Notes under the pieces: model-generated
Seen by the model: only the letters and a program-made list of their open reading frames with translations
Databases searched by the model: none
What the model was told of the DNA's origin: nothing
Assembly (NCBI GenBank): GCA_026988115.1
Contig: JALSLV010000118.1
Span: 1 to 64,000, forward strand
Direction of reading: 5' to 3'
Source of the DNA: Lysobacterales bacterium
GTDB taxonomy: Bacteria > Pseudomonadota > Gammaproteobacteria > Xanthomonadales > Marinicellaceae
DNA length: 64,000 nt
Position numbers and translations under genes: made by a program
Shown: positions 35,928 to 43,096 of the stretch, piece by piece
Layout: each line of letters begins with the position of its first letter
Position numbering within the stretch: position 1 is the first letter of the stretch

Positions 35928-35983
35928 TTTTAATGGTGGGGGGGGTAAGCTTAAAATTCAATTTTCACTCAATGAAATACACA

Positions 35984-36676
35984 ATGAAACAAACACTCAT
36001 TCTCGGCATAGGAAATATTTTATGGGCAGACGAAGGCTTTGGTGTTCGAGCTGTTGAAAAACTCAATCAATATTATCAGTTTGATGACAACGTCAAGGTA
36101 ATGGATGGTGGCACTCAAGGCATTTACTTGGTTCAATTTGTTGAAGAGGCAGAAATATTGGTGGTTTTTGATGCCATTGATTATGGTTTGGAGCCTGGTG
36201 AAATGAAGCTTATTGAAGGCGAGGATGTACCTAAATTTATGGGTGTAAAAAAAATGAGTTTACACCAAACAGGCTTTCAAGAGGTATTAATGATGGCAGA
36301 AATGCTCGGCAGATACCCTGAACATTTACTATTGGTTGGAGTTCAACCTGTTGAATTAGAAGATTTTGGTGGAAGCTTGAGAGAAAAAACCCGACAACAG
36401 ATTGACCCTGCAATTGAAGCCGCTTTAGACTGGTTAAAACAATTTGACATTCACGCAACAAAAAGAGTCAAGCCATTATCTAAAGAACACGCTTTAGCTG
36501 GAAAAGAAATGGATATCAAGACCTACGAAGAACAAAGACCATCGGCAGAAGCCGCTAGTAGGGTTGGCGACAACCGTGTATTGCACTCAAAAGAGTTTCA
36601 TATCCAATACAAGCCACACAAATTAGATGAGGAAAAGGTCATTGCTTGTGACGTTGATCATCGAGGCAAGTATTAA
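35984..36676 (+). CDS. hupD: Hydrogenase maturation endopeptidase
   Basis: A 230-residue protease that removes the C-terminal tail of HupL after nickel insertion. The family residues that sense bound nickel are present: Glu in GIGNILWADEGFGV, Asp in VVFDAIDYG and His in SLHQTGFQEVL. The ATG at 35984 gives the canonical MKQTLILGIGN start; the frame is open to 35918, but that extension starts in the promoter region. Compared with the usual 195-210 residues it has a C-terminal extension of roughly 50 mostly charged residues (from about KRVKPLSKEHA) of unknown purpose. One base overlaps hupF. Confidence 0.93.
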   Translation: MKQTLILGIGNILWADEGFGVRAVEKLNQYYQFDDNVKVMDGGTQGIYLVQFVEEAEILVVFDAIDYGLEPGEMKLIEGEDVPKFMGVKKMSLHQTGFQEVLMMAEMLGRYPEHLLLVGVQPVELEDFGGSLREKTRQQIDPAIEAALDWLKQFDIHATKRVKPLSKEHALAGKEMDIKTYEEQRPSAEAASRVGDNRVLHSKEFHIQYKPHKLDEEKVIACDVDHRGKY

Positions 36677-37038
36677 TGTGTATCGGTTTGCCAATGCAAA
36701 TAAAAGAAACGGGTTTTGGTTATGCCAAATGTGAAGGCATGGGAATCAAACGTGATGTTGATACCTTGCTGGTTGGTGATTTGCCCATTGGTACATGGGT
36801 TTTGGTTTTTCTCAACAGTGCCAGAGAAGTATTAACCCCAGAAAATGCCGATAAAATAACCAAAGCAGTCACTGCGGTCAATATGGTAATGGAGAATGAT
36901 GGGCAGATTTCACAAAACGGCATGGACAACAATGCCATCGATGCTTTATTTGCCGACCTAATTGACCGTGAACCGCAAAAACCAGCCTCACTTATTGCTT
37001 TTGAAGAAAGCCAAAAAAAACTATCGGAGAAAAACTAA
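36676..37038 (+). CDS. hupF: HypC/HupF family hydrogenase chaperone
   Basis: A 120-residue chaperone beginning MCIGLPMQI, with the essential N-terminal Cys2 that contacts the large-subunit precursor and HypD. HupF members are paralogues of HypC with a C-terminal extension, seen here as about 45 extra residues after the OB-like barrel. It is believed to protect the large subunit under oxygen, which fits the oxygen-tolerant enzyme. It overlaps hupD by one base and is followed immediately by hupG. A second, shorter paralogue, hypC, lies further down the operon. Confidence 0.92.
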   Translation: MCIGLPMQIKETGFGYAKCEGMGIKRDVDTLLVGDLPIGTWVLVFLNSAREVLTPENADKITKAVTAVNMVMENDGQISQNGMDNNAIDALFADLIDREPQKPASLIAFEESQKKLSEKN

Positions 37039-37452
37039 ATGCCATCAGTCCTTATTAAGAACATGATTGAGAAGTACAATTATCCAGTTTTGGATGAAGA
37101 AAATATAGATGAATTTATTAAATCACAAGACGAATGTGTCCTGTTTTTTGCCAGCGATCCAACGCGTTACCCTGAGAGTGATGATGTTGCCATGATTTTA
37201 CCTGAACTGGTTAAGGAATACGGCAACCGTTTCAGTGCTGCATTTGTCGAACAAAAGTCGGAACGCAGTTTACAAAGACGATTTGGGTTTGCCCGTTGGC
37301 CAACCCTGGTTTTCTTAAAAAAAGGACAAAAACTGGGACACATCAGCAAGGTACAAGATTGGAACGACTATATTCTTAAAATAAATGAGTTGTTAACTTC
37401 AGAACCAAAACCTGTATTTGATATTCCATTAACCCTAAAACCAAACAACTAA
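37039..37452 (+). CDS. hupG: Hydrogenase expression protein HupG/HyaE (thioredoxin-like)
   Basis: A 137-residue thioredoxin-fold protein of the HyaE/HupG family that assists the small subunit, probably as a chaperone acting on the Tat precursor. The fold is recognisable from CVLFFASDP, FSAAFVEQKSERSLQRRFGFARWPTLVFLKKGQ with the cis-proline-type WP, and GHISKVQDWNDYI. The redox CxxC of true thioredoxins is absent, as in the family. It starts directly after the hupF stop and precedes hupH by 19 bases. Confidence 0.88.
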   Translation: MPSVLIKNMIEKYNYPVLDEENIDEFIKSQDECVLFFASDPTRYPESDDVAMILPELVKEYGNRFSAAFVEQKSERSLQRRFGFARWPTLVFLKKGQKLGHISKVQDWNDYILKINELLTSEPKPVFDIPLTLKPNN

Positions 37453-37471
37453 GCTCCAGGAGCCATAAAAT

Positions 37472-38341
37472 ATGAAAAAATGTGATATACCATTGAAAGT
37501 CGTCGGCCCTGGTTCGCAACCAGCCGATAGCGATGGTGCTGAAATTTCCTTTATGAATTTACCAGCAGGCATGACAACCTTTGAAGCACCTATTGTGCCC
37601 GAGCCAGAAGAAGTTGTAGGCATGGAGCAAGCATTGGCCTTGGCTCATGAAATACAAAGTTGTTTAACCCAATACAAAGTTGGTAAAAAGGCGGTCATTT
37701 TTGATTTGAATAAATTAGATGACAAAAACAGCTTGTTTATGGATCAATTGCTAGGCGATGGCGAGGTCAGTATCCAATACAATGGCGAAGTCCAAATCGA
37801 AATTCAAGAATCGGTACTGGCAGGATTATGGCGTGTGCGTTACCTTGATGCCAACCAAAACATTGTACAAGACACCATGGAAGTAGCAGATATTCCTAGT
37901 GTGGTTACCGAATTAACATTCAAAAATGCACAAGAAAATTTTGATATGTCTCGCATTGAAATTCCAGAGTCAATTTATAATGCACCACCCTTGTTGGTTG
38001 AAGTTAGTGATAAGCTTCCGGAATTAAAAAAAGGCGATGAGCCGCATATTATCAATTTATCCTTATTACCACATACTGATGATGATATATCCTTTATGTC
38101 TCATGTGTTGGGCATTGGTCCAACGATAATTCTTTCACGCGGTTATGGTAATTGTCGAATTAGCAGTACGGCGACTAAAAATGCTTGGTGGGTGCAATTT
38201 TTTAATTCACAAGATACCCTGATATTAAATACTTTAGAACTAGTTGATATACCCAGTGTCGCAAAAGCCTCCAAGGAAGACCTTGAAGACAGTGCTGAAC
38301 GCTTGCAAGAAATTTTAAGCATCTATCATGAAGAGGTTTAG
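37472..38341 (+). CDS. hupH: Hydrogenase expression/formation protein HupH/HyaF
   Basis: A 289-residue protein of the HupH/HyaF family, needed for maturation of the small subunit iron-sulfur clusters in several bacteria. Two similar halves are visible (EISFMNLPAGMTTFEAP and later LSLLPHTDDDISFMSHVLGIGPTIILSRGYGNCRI), with the family-typical VWWVQFFNSQDTLILNTLELVDIP stretch near the C-terminus. AGGAGCC about 12 bases before the ATG is the ribosome-binding site. The rubredoxin gene follows after two bases. The detailed biochemical mechanism of the family is not settled. Confidence 0.9.
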   Translation: MKKCDIPLKVVGPGSQPADSDGAEISFMNLPAGMTTFEAPIVPEPEEVVGMEQALALAHEIQSCLTQYKVGKKAVIFDLNKLDDKNSLFMDQLLGDGEVSIQYNGEVQIEIQESVLAGLWRVRYLDANQNIVQDTMEVADIPSVVTELTFKNAQENFDMSRIEIPESIYNAPPLLVEVSDKLPELKKGDEPHIINLSLLPHTDDDISFMSHVLGIGPTIILSRGYGNCRISSTATKNAWWVQFFNSQDTLILNTLELVDIPSVAKASKEDLEDSAERLQEILSIYHEEV

Positions 38342-38343
38342 TA

Positions 38344-38565
38344 ATGGATGATGCAATATTACCGGGCTCTTTTGGTGGTGACAAAAGCAAGCTAAAAGAT
38401 GACTCAAAACTTGAGTGCAAAATCTGCTGGCACGTTTACAATCCTGATGAAGGTGATGATTATTGGCAAATAGCCCCAGGCACACCCTTTTCCGAATTGC
38501 CTGAAGATTGGTCTTGCCCAGAATGTGACGGCAATAAAAATGACTTTATGTTAATTGATAAATGA
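38344..38565 (+). CDS. hupI: Rubredoxin-type protein HupI
   Basis: A 73-residue rubredoxin. The iron ligands are in CKICWHVYNP and CPECDGNK (two CxxC motifs), with FSELPEDWSCPEC typical of the family. HupI-type rubredoxins occur in uptake-hydrogenase operons and support maturation of the small subunit under oxygen. A 20-residue N-terminal extension precedes the first Cys. It is tightly packed between hupH and hupJ, with a four-base overlap at the 3' end (ATGA). Confidence 0.95.
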   Translation: MDDAILPGSFGGDKSKLKDDSKLECKICWHVYNPDEGDDYWQIAPGTPFSELPEDWSCPECDGNKNDFMLIDK

Positions 38566-39275
38566 TGAAAACCCAACAATCACAAGAACCGCAAGAAATT
38601 GAAACTATTGTCATAACTGAGGATGAAATAAAAGACAAAAAGAATTTAATTGAATCTGTTTTCACTAGAATTTATCAAGAAAACATGAAAGATGTGCCAG
38701 TAATTAACGAAAAATTAGAGGTAAGCGTCATAGGCTTGCAGCAATGGCAAGAACTCTATCTTGGTGTGCTTATAACGCCTTGGTTTATGAATATTATCCT
38801 ACTACCCTATGAAACTGATACGTGGAATGATTTGTCAGAACTGAGCAAGGAAACCCATATCTTTCCCTCAGGACGTTATTCTTTTATAATCGGTCGAGAT
38901 AAAGAATTGGGCACTTATCAAATGTGTTCGTTATTTTCACCGATGTTTGAATTTGCAGACAATGAGGCGGCATTGGACACTGCCACGGTAGTCATTAAAG
39001 AATTGATGAACGTCGAAAATATCGAACAAACCGATATAGATTCGGAACAAATAGAACGCATTTGGAAAGGTGAAGAAGAGCACCCTGGTTATGGTGATGA
39101 AGGTGATGAAATACCTGAAGATGAATCAAAAGGCGATTGTGAAGATGGAAAATCTCAAGATAAAACAGAGCCAACACCGATTAAAGACCTAAAAGAAAAC
39201 ATACAAACGCCCATGAGCAGACGTGATATGTTGCGTGGTGCTTTTTTAAGAAAAAGTGATAACAAGAATGATTGA
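38562..39275 (+). CDS. hupJ: [NiFe]-hydrogenase assembly chaperone HupJ/HybE-like
   Basis: A 237-residue protein with a HybE-like domain (about 25-150, including LYLGVLITPWFMNIILLP and GRYSFIIGRDKELGTYQMCSLFSPM). HybE-like chaperones hold the small or large subunit before Tat export. Beyond the domain come an acidic low-complexity region (about 160-200) and a basic end with SRRDMLRGAFLRK, which resembles a Tat-like twin Arg; a similar tail is seen in HupJ relatives. Two ATGs occur (38562 and 38565). It overlaps hupI by four bases and hupK by eight. Confidence 0.85.
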   Translation: MMKTQQSQEPQEIETIVITEDEIKDKKNLIESVFTRIYQENMKDVPVINEKLEVSVIGLQQWQELYLGVLITPWFMNIILLPYETDTWNDLSELSKETHIFPSGRYSFIIGRDKELGTYQMCSLFSPMFEFADNEAALDTATVVIKELMNVENIEQTDIDSEQIERIWKGEEEHPGYGDEGDEIPEDESKGDCEDGKSQDKTEPTPIKDLKENIQTPMSRRDMLRGAFLRKSDNKND

Positions 39276-40395
39276 AGGACAGCTCATCATTGATGTTAAA
39301 AGAAGCTCAAGTGATACAACCGTCACTATAACTTCAAGTCGGCCCTTGCACGCTTCACAAATATTGGTGGGTAAAAGTCCAGAACAAGCCTTAAAAATCG
39401 TGCCTTTATTGTTTAATATTTGCGGTATTGCTCAATCCTATAATGCCTTTAGGGTCTTAATCCACCAGAAAAATTACAAAAATAGTGCTCAACAAATTTT
39501 GGTATTAACTGAAACATTAAAAGAGCACTTGTTGCGAATATTCTTAGATGCACCTCAATTGCTCAACATTAAAGCAAGTGATGTTAATTTATCTTTTGTT
39601 GCTCAATTGGTCAAGCAAATGCAGACGAGCATATTAGGTGGTCAACCCATATTTGACTTTGAAAATAATGCAACAATTCAGCAAGCTGAAACACAGGCTT
39701 TGATTGAAGAAATTGAAACCTTTCTTGAAAAACACTTATTTGGAATGCCAATAAATCAATGGCAACAAATTAACACATACCTCGCTTTAATTGAGTGGTC
39801 AACAAAGCAGCAAAGTATTGCCACAAAGGCAATAAATACAATTATTAAAAATGATTGGTCTTCACAAGCGGCTATTTCTTTGCAGCCTTTGCCTGTTTTA
39901 CCTGTAAAAGAATTGGAATTTGAGTTGGGCAATGGCAATGCTAAAAACTTTATTGCTCAACCACGGTGGCAACAAAAAACCTACGAGACCACACCATTAA
40001 CACGACATCGTAATAATAGTTTAATCATAGATTTACAAGAAAAGCATGGGAATGGCTTGTTAACCCGTTGGCTTGCACGCCTCGTTGAAGTTTCATTACT
40101 GCCTTTGCAAATACGGACTTTACTGGCAAATAAATCTGCAACAACTGAATCATCACAAATAGCACAAATAGAAGCCGCACGCGGACGTTTAATTCACCGT
40201 GCTGTCGTTGAGAACAACAAAGTAAAAACTTATCAAATTGTGGCTCCAACCGAGTGGAACTTTCACCCAAATGGCGTTGTGGTGGAATCATTGAAAAATA
40301 TAAAAACAAAGACCAATTCAGAATACCAAAAAATAGCCCATTGCGTCATTAATGCCATTGACCCATGTGTGGGCTATGAGTTGAGGGTCAGTTAA
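39268..40395 (+). CDS. hupK: Hydrogenase expression protein HupK
   Basis: A 375-residue maturation factor related to the hydrogenase large subunit, proposed to act as a scaffold for iron-ligand assembly. Two traces of the large-subunit motifs are visible: ICGIAQSYNAF near 55-65 in place of the first CxxC, and IDPCVGYELRV near the C-terminus in place of DPCxxC, with the second Cys missing. ATG at 39268 is chosen; a GTG four codons earlier (39256) is also open. It overlaps hupJ and runs directly into hypA (one-base overlap). Confidence 0.85.
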   Translation: MIEGQLIIDVKRSSSDTTVTITSSRPLHASQILVGKSPEQALKIVPLLFNICGIAQSYNAFRVLIHQKNYKNSAQQILVLTETLKEHLLRIFLDAPQLLNIKASDVNLSFVAQLVKQMQTSILGGQPIFDFENNATIQQAETQALIEEIETFLEKHLFGMPINQWQQINTYLALIEWSTKQQSIATKAINTIIKNDWSSQAAISLQPLPVLPVKELEFELGNGNAKNFIAQPRWQQKTYETTPLTRHRNNSLIIDLQEKHGNGLLTRWLARLVEVSLLPLQIRTLLANKSATTESSQIAQIEAARGRLIHRAVVENNKVKTYQIVAPTEWNFHPNGVVVESLKNIKTKTNSEYQKIAHCVINAIDPCVGYELRVS

Positions 40396-40736
40396 TGCAC
40401 GAGATGTCATTGTGCGAAGGCATACTGCAAGTGCTTGAAACAGAAGCAAGCACTCAAAAATTTAAAAAAGTAAAAACCGTCTGGTTAGAAATAGGCGAGT
40501 TATCAAGTGTTGAGATTGAGGCGTTGAAATTTAGTTTTGATGTGGTTATGAAAAACAGCATTGCAAAGGATGCAAAACTTGAAATAATCAGAGTAGCGGG
40601 TTCGGCATGGTGTATGCAATGCAGTGAACCAGTCAAGATAAAAAAGCGATTTGATGAATGCCCACAATGTGGCAGTTCACAATTGCAAGTTACAGGTGGA
40701 ACAGAAATGAAAATTAAAGAACTAGAGGTAGAATAA
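40395..40736 (+). CDS. hypA: Hydrogenase nickel incorporation protein HypA
   Basis: A 113-residue metallochaperone that delivers nickel to HupL with HypB. The nickel-binding N-terminus MHEMSL with His2 is intact. The zinc site is formed by [20 protein letters not shown] (two CxxC). Family length and order are normal. It overlaps hupK by one base and hypB by one base, so the maturation genes form one tight transcript. Confidence 0.95.
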   Translation: MHEMSLCEGILQVLETEASTQKFKKVKTVWLEIGELSSVEIEALKFSFDVVMKNSIAKDAKLEIIRVAGSAWCMQCSEPVKIKKRFDECPQCGSSQLQVTGGTEMKIKELEVE

Positions 40737-41590
40737 TGTGTACAGTATGCGGATGCAGTGAAGGCGAAAGTAGGGTAGAAGGTGTAGCGGTCCATGACCA
40801 TAAGCACGAACATGACCACAAGCATGAACACAGTCATGCACATGAGCATAATGGTGATGATCATCATTACGGACATGGTCCTGCTCACGCCCATGCGCCA
40901 GGCATGAGCCAATCAAGAATGGTGCAAATTGAACAAGATATTTTAGGAAAGAATAACGAATATGCACAAAACAATAAAAGCATGTTAGCAGCCAAAGGAA
41001 TTTTGTCTTTAAATCTAGTTTCATCTCCAGGGTCTGGAAAAACAACTTTATTAACTCGAACATTAACCGATTTAAAAGATGATTTGCCGATGGTGGTAAT
41101 TGAGGGCGATCAAGAAACTTCTAACGATGCTGATAAAATACGGGCTACAGGTGCCAAAGCAATTCAAATTAATACAGGCAAAGGATGCCACTTGGATGCA
41201 CACCAAGTTGGTCATGCGATTGAACATTTAGACCCAGATGATACTTCGGTATTATTTATTGAAAATGTTGGCAACCTTGTCTGTCCCGCGGCATTTGATT
41301 TAGGCGAAGCACACAAAGTGGCAATATTGTCCGTTACAGAGGGCGAAGATAAACCGATTAAATATCCTGATATGTTTTATGCCGCAGATTTATTGTTATT
41401 AAATAAAATTGATTTATTGCCATATTTGGATTTTGATATTCAAAAGTGTATAGCGTATGCCAAAAAGGTCAACCCAAGTATTCAAATCTTAAAAGTTTCG
41501 GCAACAACAGGCGAAGGCATGGATGATTGGTACCAATGGATAAAACTATCTCGTCAAAGCAAGCTAATTGGTTTTAAAAAACAGGCATAA
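40736..41590 (+). CDS. hypB: Hydrogenase nickel incorporation GTPase HypB
   Basis: A 284-residue SIMIBI GTPase that loads nickel. The N-terminus begins [12 protein letters not shown], with the CxxCGC high-affinity nickel site, and continues with a His-rich stretch (about residues 20-60, 20 or so His) that can store nickel. The GTPase motifs follow: G1 [10 protein letters not shown] near 99, [25 protein letters not shown] and NKID near the C-terminal part. The antisense strand also has long open frames here, explained by the His-codon repeats. It precedes the hupR-like gene by 12 bases. Confidence 0.96.
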   Translation: MCTVCGCSEGESRVEGVAVHDHKHEHDHKHEHSHAHEHNGDDHHYGHGPAHAHAPGMSQSRMVQIEQDILGKNNEYAQNNKSMLAAKGILSLNLVSSPGSGKTTLLTRTLTDLKDDLPMVVIEGDQETSNDADKIRATGAKAIQINTGKGCHLDAHQVGHAIEHLDPDDTSVLFIENVGNLVCPAAFDLGEAHKVAILSVTEGEDKPIKYPDMFYAADLLLLNKIDLLPYLDFDIQKCIAYAKKVNPSIQILKVSATTGEGMDDWYQWIKLSRQSKLIGFKKQA

Positions 41591-41602
41591 AGAGAAATTT
41601 TT

Positions 41603-43096
41603 ATGAAAAAGACACTGCCAAGTATTTTGATTGTGATGGATGATAAAGATGCTATTGCGGCATTTGAAGCGATTCTATCTAAACAATTTGAAGTCTTTAG
41701 TGCTTTAGATGTTGAAAACGCACATGAGATTTTACAACAACAATGGATACAAGTTTTACTCAGCGCACAACGAATGCCAGAGGTCAGAGGGCTGGATTTT
41801 TGCCAACAAGTGCGCGCACAACATCCAGATGTTATACGCATCATGATAACAGATTATGCTGCCAGTGATATTGTAACCAATGCCATAAAAAACAAAGATA
41901 TATTTCAATACATCTGCAAGCCATGGCATAAAAATGAAATCATAGGCAAATTAAACAATGCCATTGAGTTTTTTGAGTTACAGCGAAAAAATGAACAGTT
42001 AAAAATAGAATTACAACTCAAGCCCGATAATATTGAACAAACCATGTTGGCAAAACGGCAAATATTACAAACACGCCTGGATTGGGACATGGGAATAATT
42101 CGCAGTCCAGAAAGTCCAGTAAATCGAATTTGTAATTTAATTCGTAATATTGCCGCCTTTGATGTGCATGTCTTACTCATTGGTGAGTCAGGCACCGACA
42201 AAGGTTCTTATGCCCGTGCTATTCATGATAATTCTTTGCGACAAAAGGAGCCATTTGTGACCCAAAATTGTGCTGGCTTAGATGATGAAATGCTAGAGCG
42301 ACAATTATTTGGTTATAAAAACGGTGCGTTTATTGGTGCAAAAAAAGACAAGGCTGGCTTGTTGGCAAAAGCCAATGGTGGCACAATTTATTTGAATGAA
42401 ATTGATGAAACCTCCACTGCTTTTCAGTTAAAGTTATTACAAGTTTTGCTTGATGGAGAGGTTTATCAAATAGGCTCAAGTCGCCCAACCAAAATAAATA
42501 TTCGAGTAGTAGCAGCAACCGACCATGACTTGGATGAAAAATTGGGCAATGGAACATTTAGGCGTGATTTGTTTTATCGCATAGCAACCTTTGATATTCA
42601 TATCCCGCCACTAAGAAAACGTCAGCAGGATATCGTGCCAATTGCTATTACTTTATTAAATCAAAATATGGAACTGTTAGGAAAAAAAGTTAATGGTATC
42701 GGCGATGAAGCCCTAAAGATTTTTGAACAATATGAATGGCCTGGCAATATTGTCGAAATGAACAATGAAGTGAAACGAATGCTGGTTTTGGGTCAAGAAG
42801 ATTATTTGGGTTCCGACTTAATTTCGCGGCATATTTTACACGCAACTCCGCAAGAATCTAAAAATGACATGGATTATGTCGTTAATGCCGAAGGTACGCT
42901 AAAACAACGCTTGGAGTCACTGGAAGCTGTAGTGGTCAAAGAAACCTTAATTAAATGCCGCTGGAATCAAACCAAAGCAGCCCAAGAGCTGGGCTTGTCA
43001 CGGGTTGGTTTGCGCAATAAAATTGAGCGTTATGGTTTAGAAAAAAATACCAAAATCATAGATATGCAAGAAGCCACTAAAGAGCAAAAACTATGA
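41603..43096 (+). CDS. hupR: HupR/HoxA-like NtrC-family regulator with degenerate receiver and AAA+ motifs
   Basis: A 497-residue protein with receiver (5-120), AAA+ (165-400) and Fis-type HTH (445-485, WNQTKAAQELGLSRVGLRNKI) domains, in the position of hupR in other hydrogenase loci. Many key residues are altered: the phospho-acceptor Asp is Ala55 (LLSAQRMP); Walker A reads GESGTDK (Asp199 for Gly); the sigma-54 contact loop is GAFIGA (Ile244 for Thr); Walker B reads IYLNEI (Asn265 for Asp). Receiver Thr83 and Lys106 and the RRDLFYR arginine region are kept. It should bind DNA but is unlikely to be phosphorylated or to drive sigma-54 in the normal way. No partner kinase lies in the window. 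It overlaps hypF by four bases. Confidence 0.92.
   Translation: MKKTLPSILIVMDDKDAIAAFEAILSKQFEVFSALDVENAHEILQQQWIQVLLSAQRMPEVRGLDFCQQVRAQHPDVIRIMITDYAASDIVTNAIKNKDIFQYICKPWHKNEIIGKLNNAIEFFELQRKNEQLKIELQLKPDNIEQTMLAKRQILQTRLDWDMGIIRSPESPVNRICNLIRNIAAFDVHVLLIGESGTDKGSYARAIHDNSLRQKEPFVTQNCAGLDDEMLERQLFGYKNGAFIGAKKDKAGLLAKANGGTIYLNEIDETSTAFQLKLLQVLLDGEVYQIGSSRPTKINIRVVAATDHDLDEKLGNGTFRRDLFYRIATFDIHIPPLRKRQQDIVPIAITLLNQNMELLGKKVNGIGDEALKIFEQYEWPGNIVEMNNEVKRMLVLGQEDYLGSDLISRHILHATPQESKNDMDYVVNAEGTLKQRLESLEAVVVKETLIKCRWNQTKAAQELGLSRVGLRNKIERYGLEKNTKIIDMQEATKEQKL

Larger units (their letters stand above)
35695..35983. promoter_or_regulatory. Divergent hupS/hupD control region
   Basis: These 289 bases separate the leftward hupSLC and rightward hupD operons. 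They contain two dyads (35852-35871 and 35911-35927), a leftward promoter-like pair and two TTGACA hexamers (35910-35915 and 35922-35927) on the plus strand. No sigma-54 GG-N10-GC element was found on the strand leading to hupS. A G-run of nine bases lies at about 35937-35945. The region is the natural place for control by the HupR-like protein encoded in the locus. Confidence 0.65.

Noticed and set aside
40454-41063. Minus-strand ORFs opposite hypA and hypB
   Set aside because: They arise from the His-codon repeats of hypB and show only low-complexity sequence.
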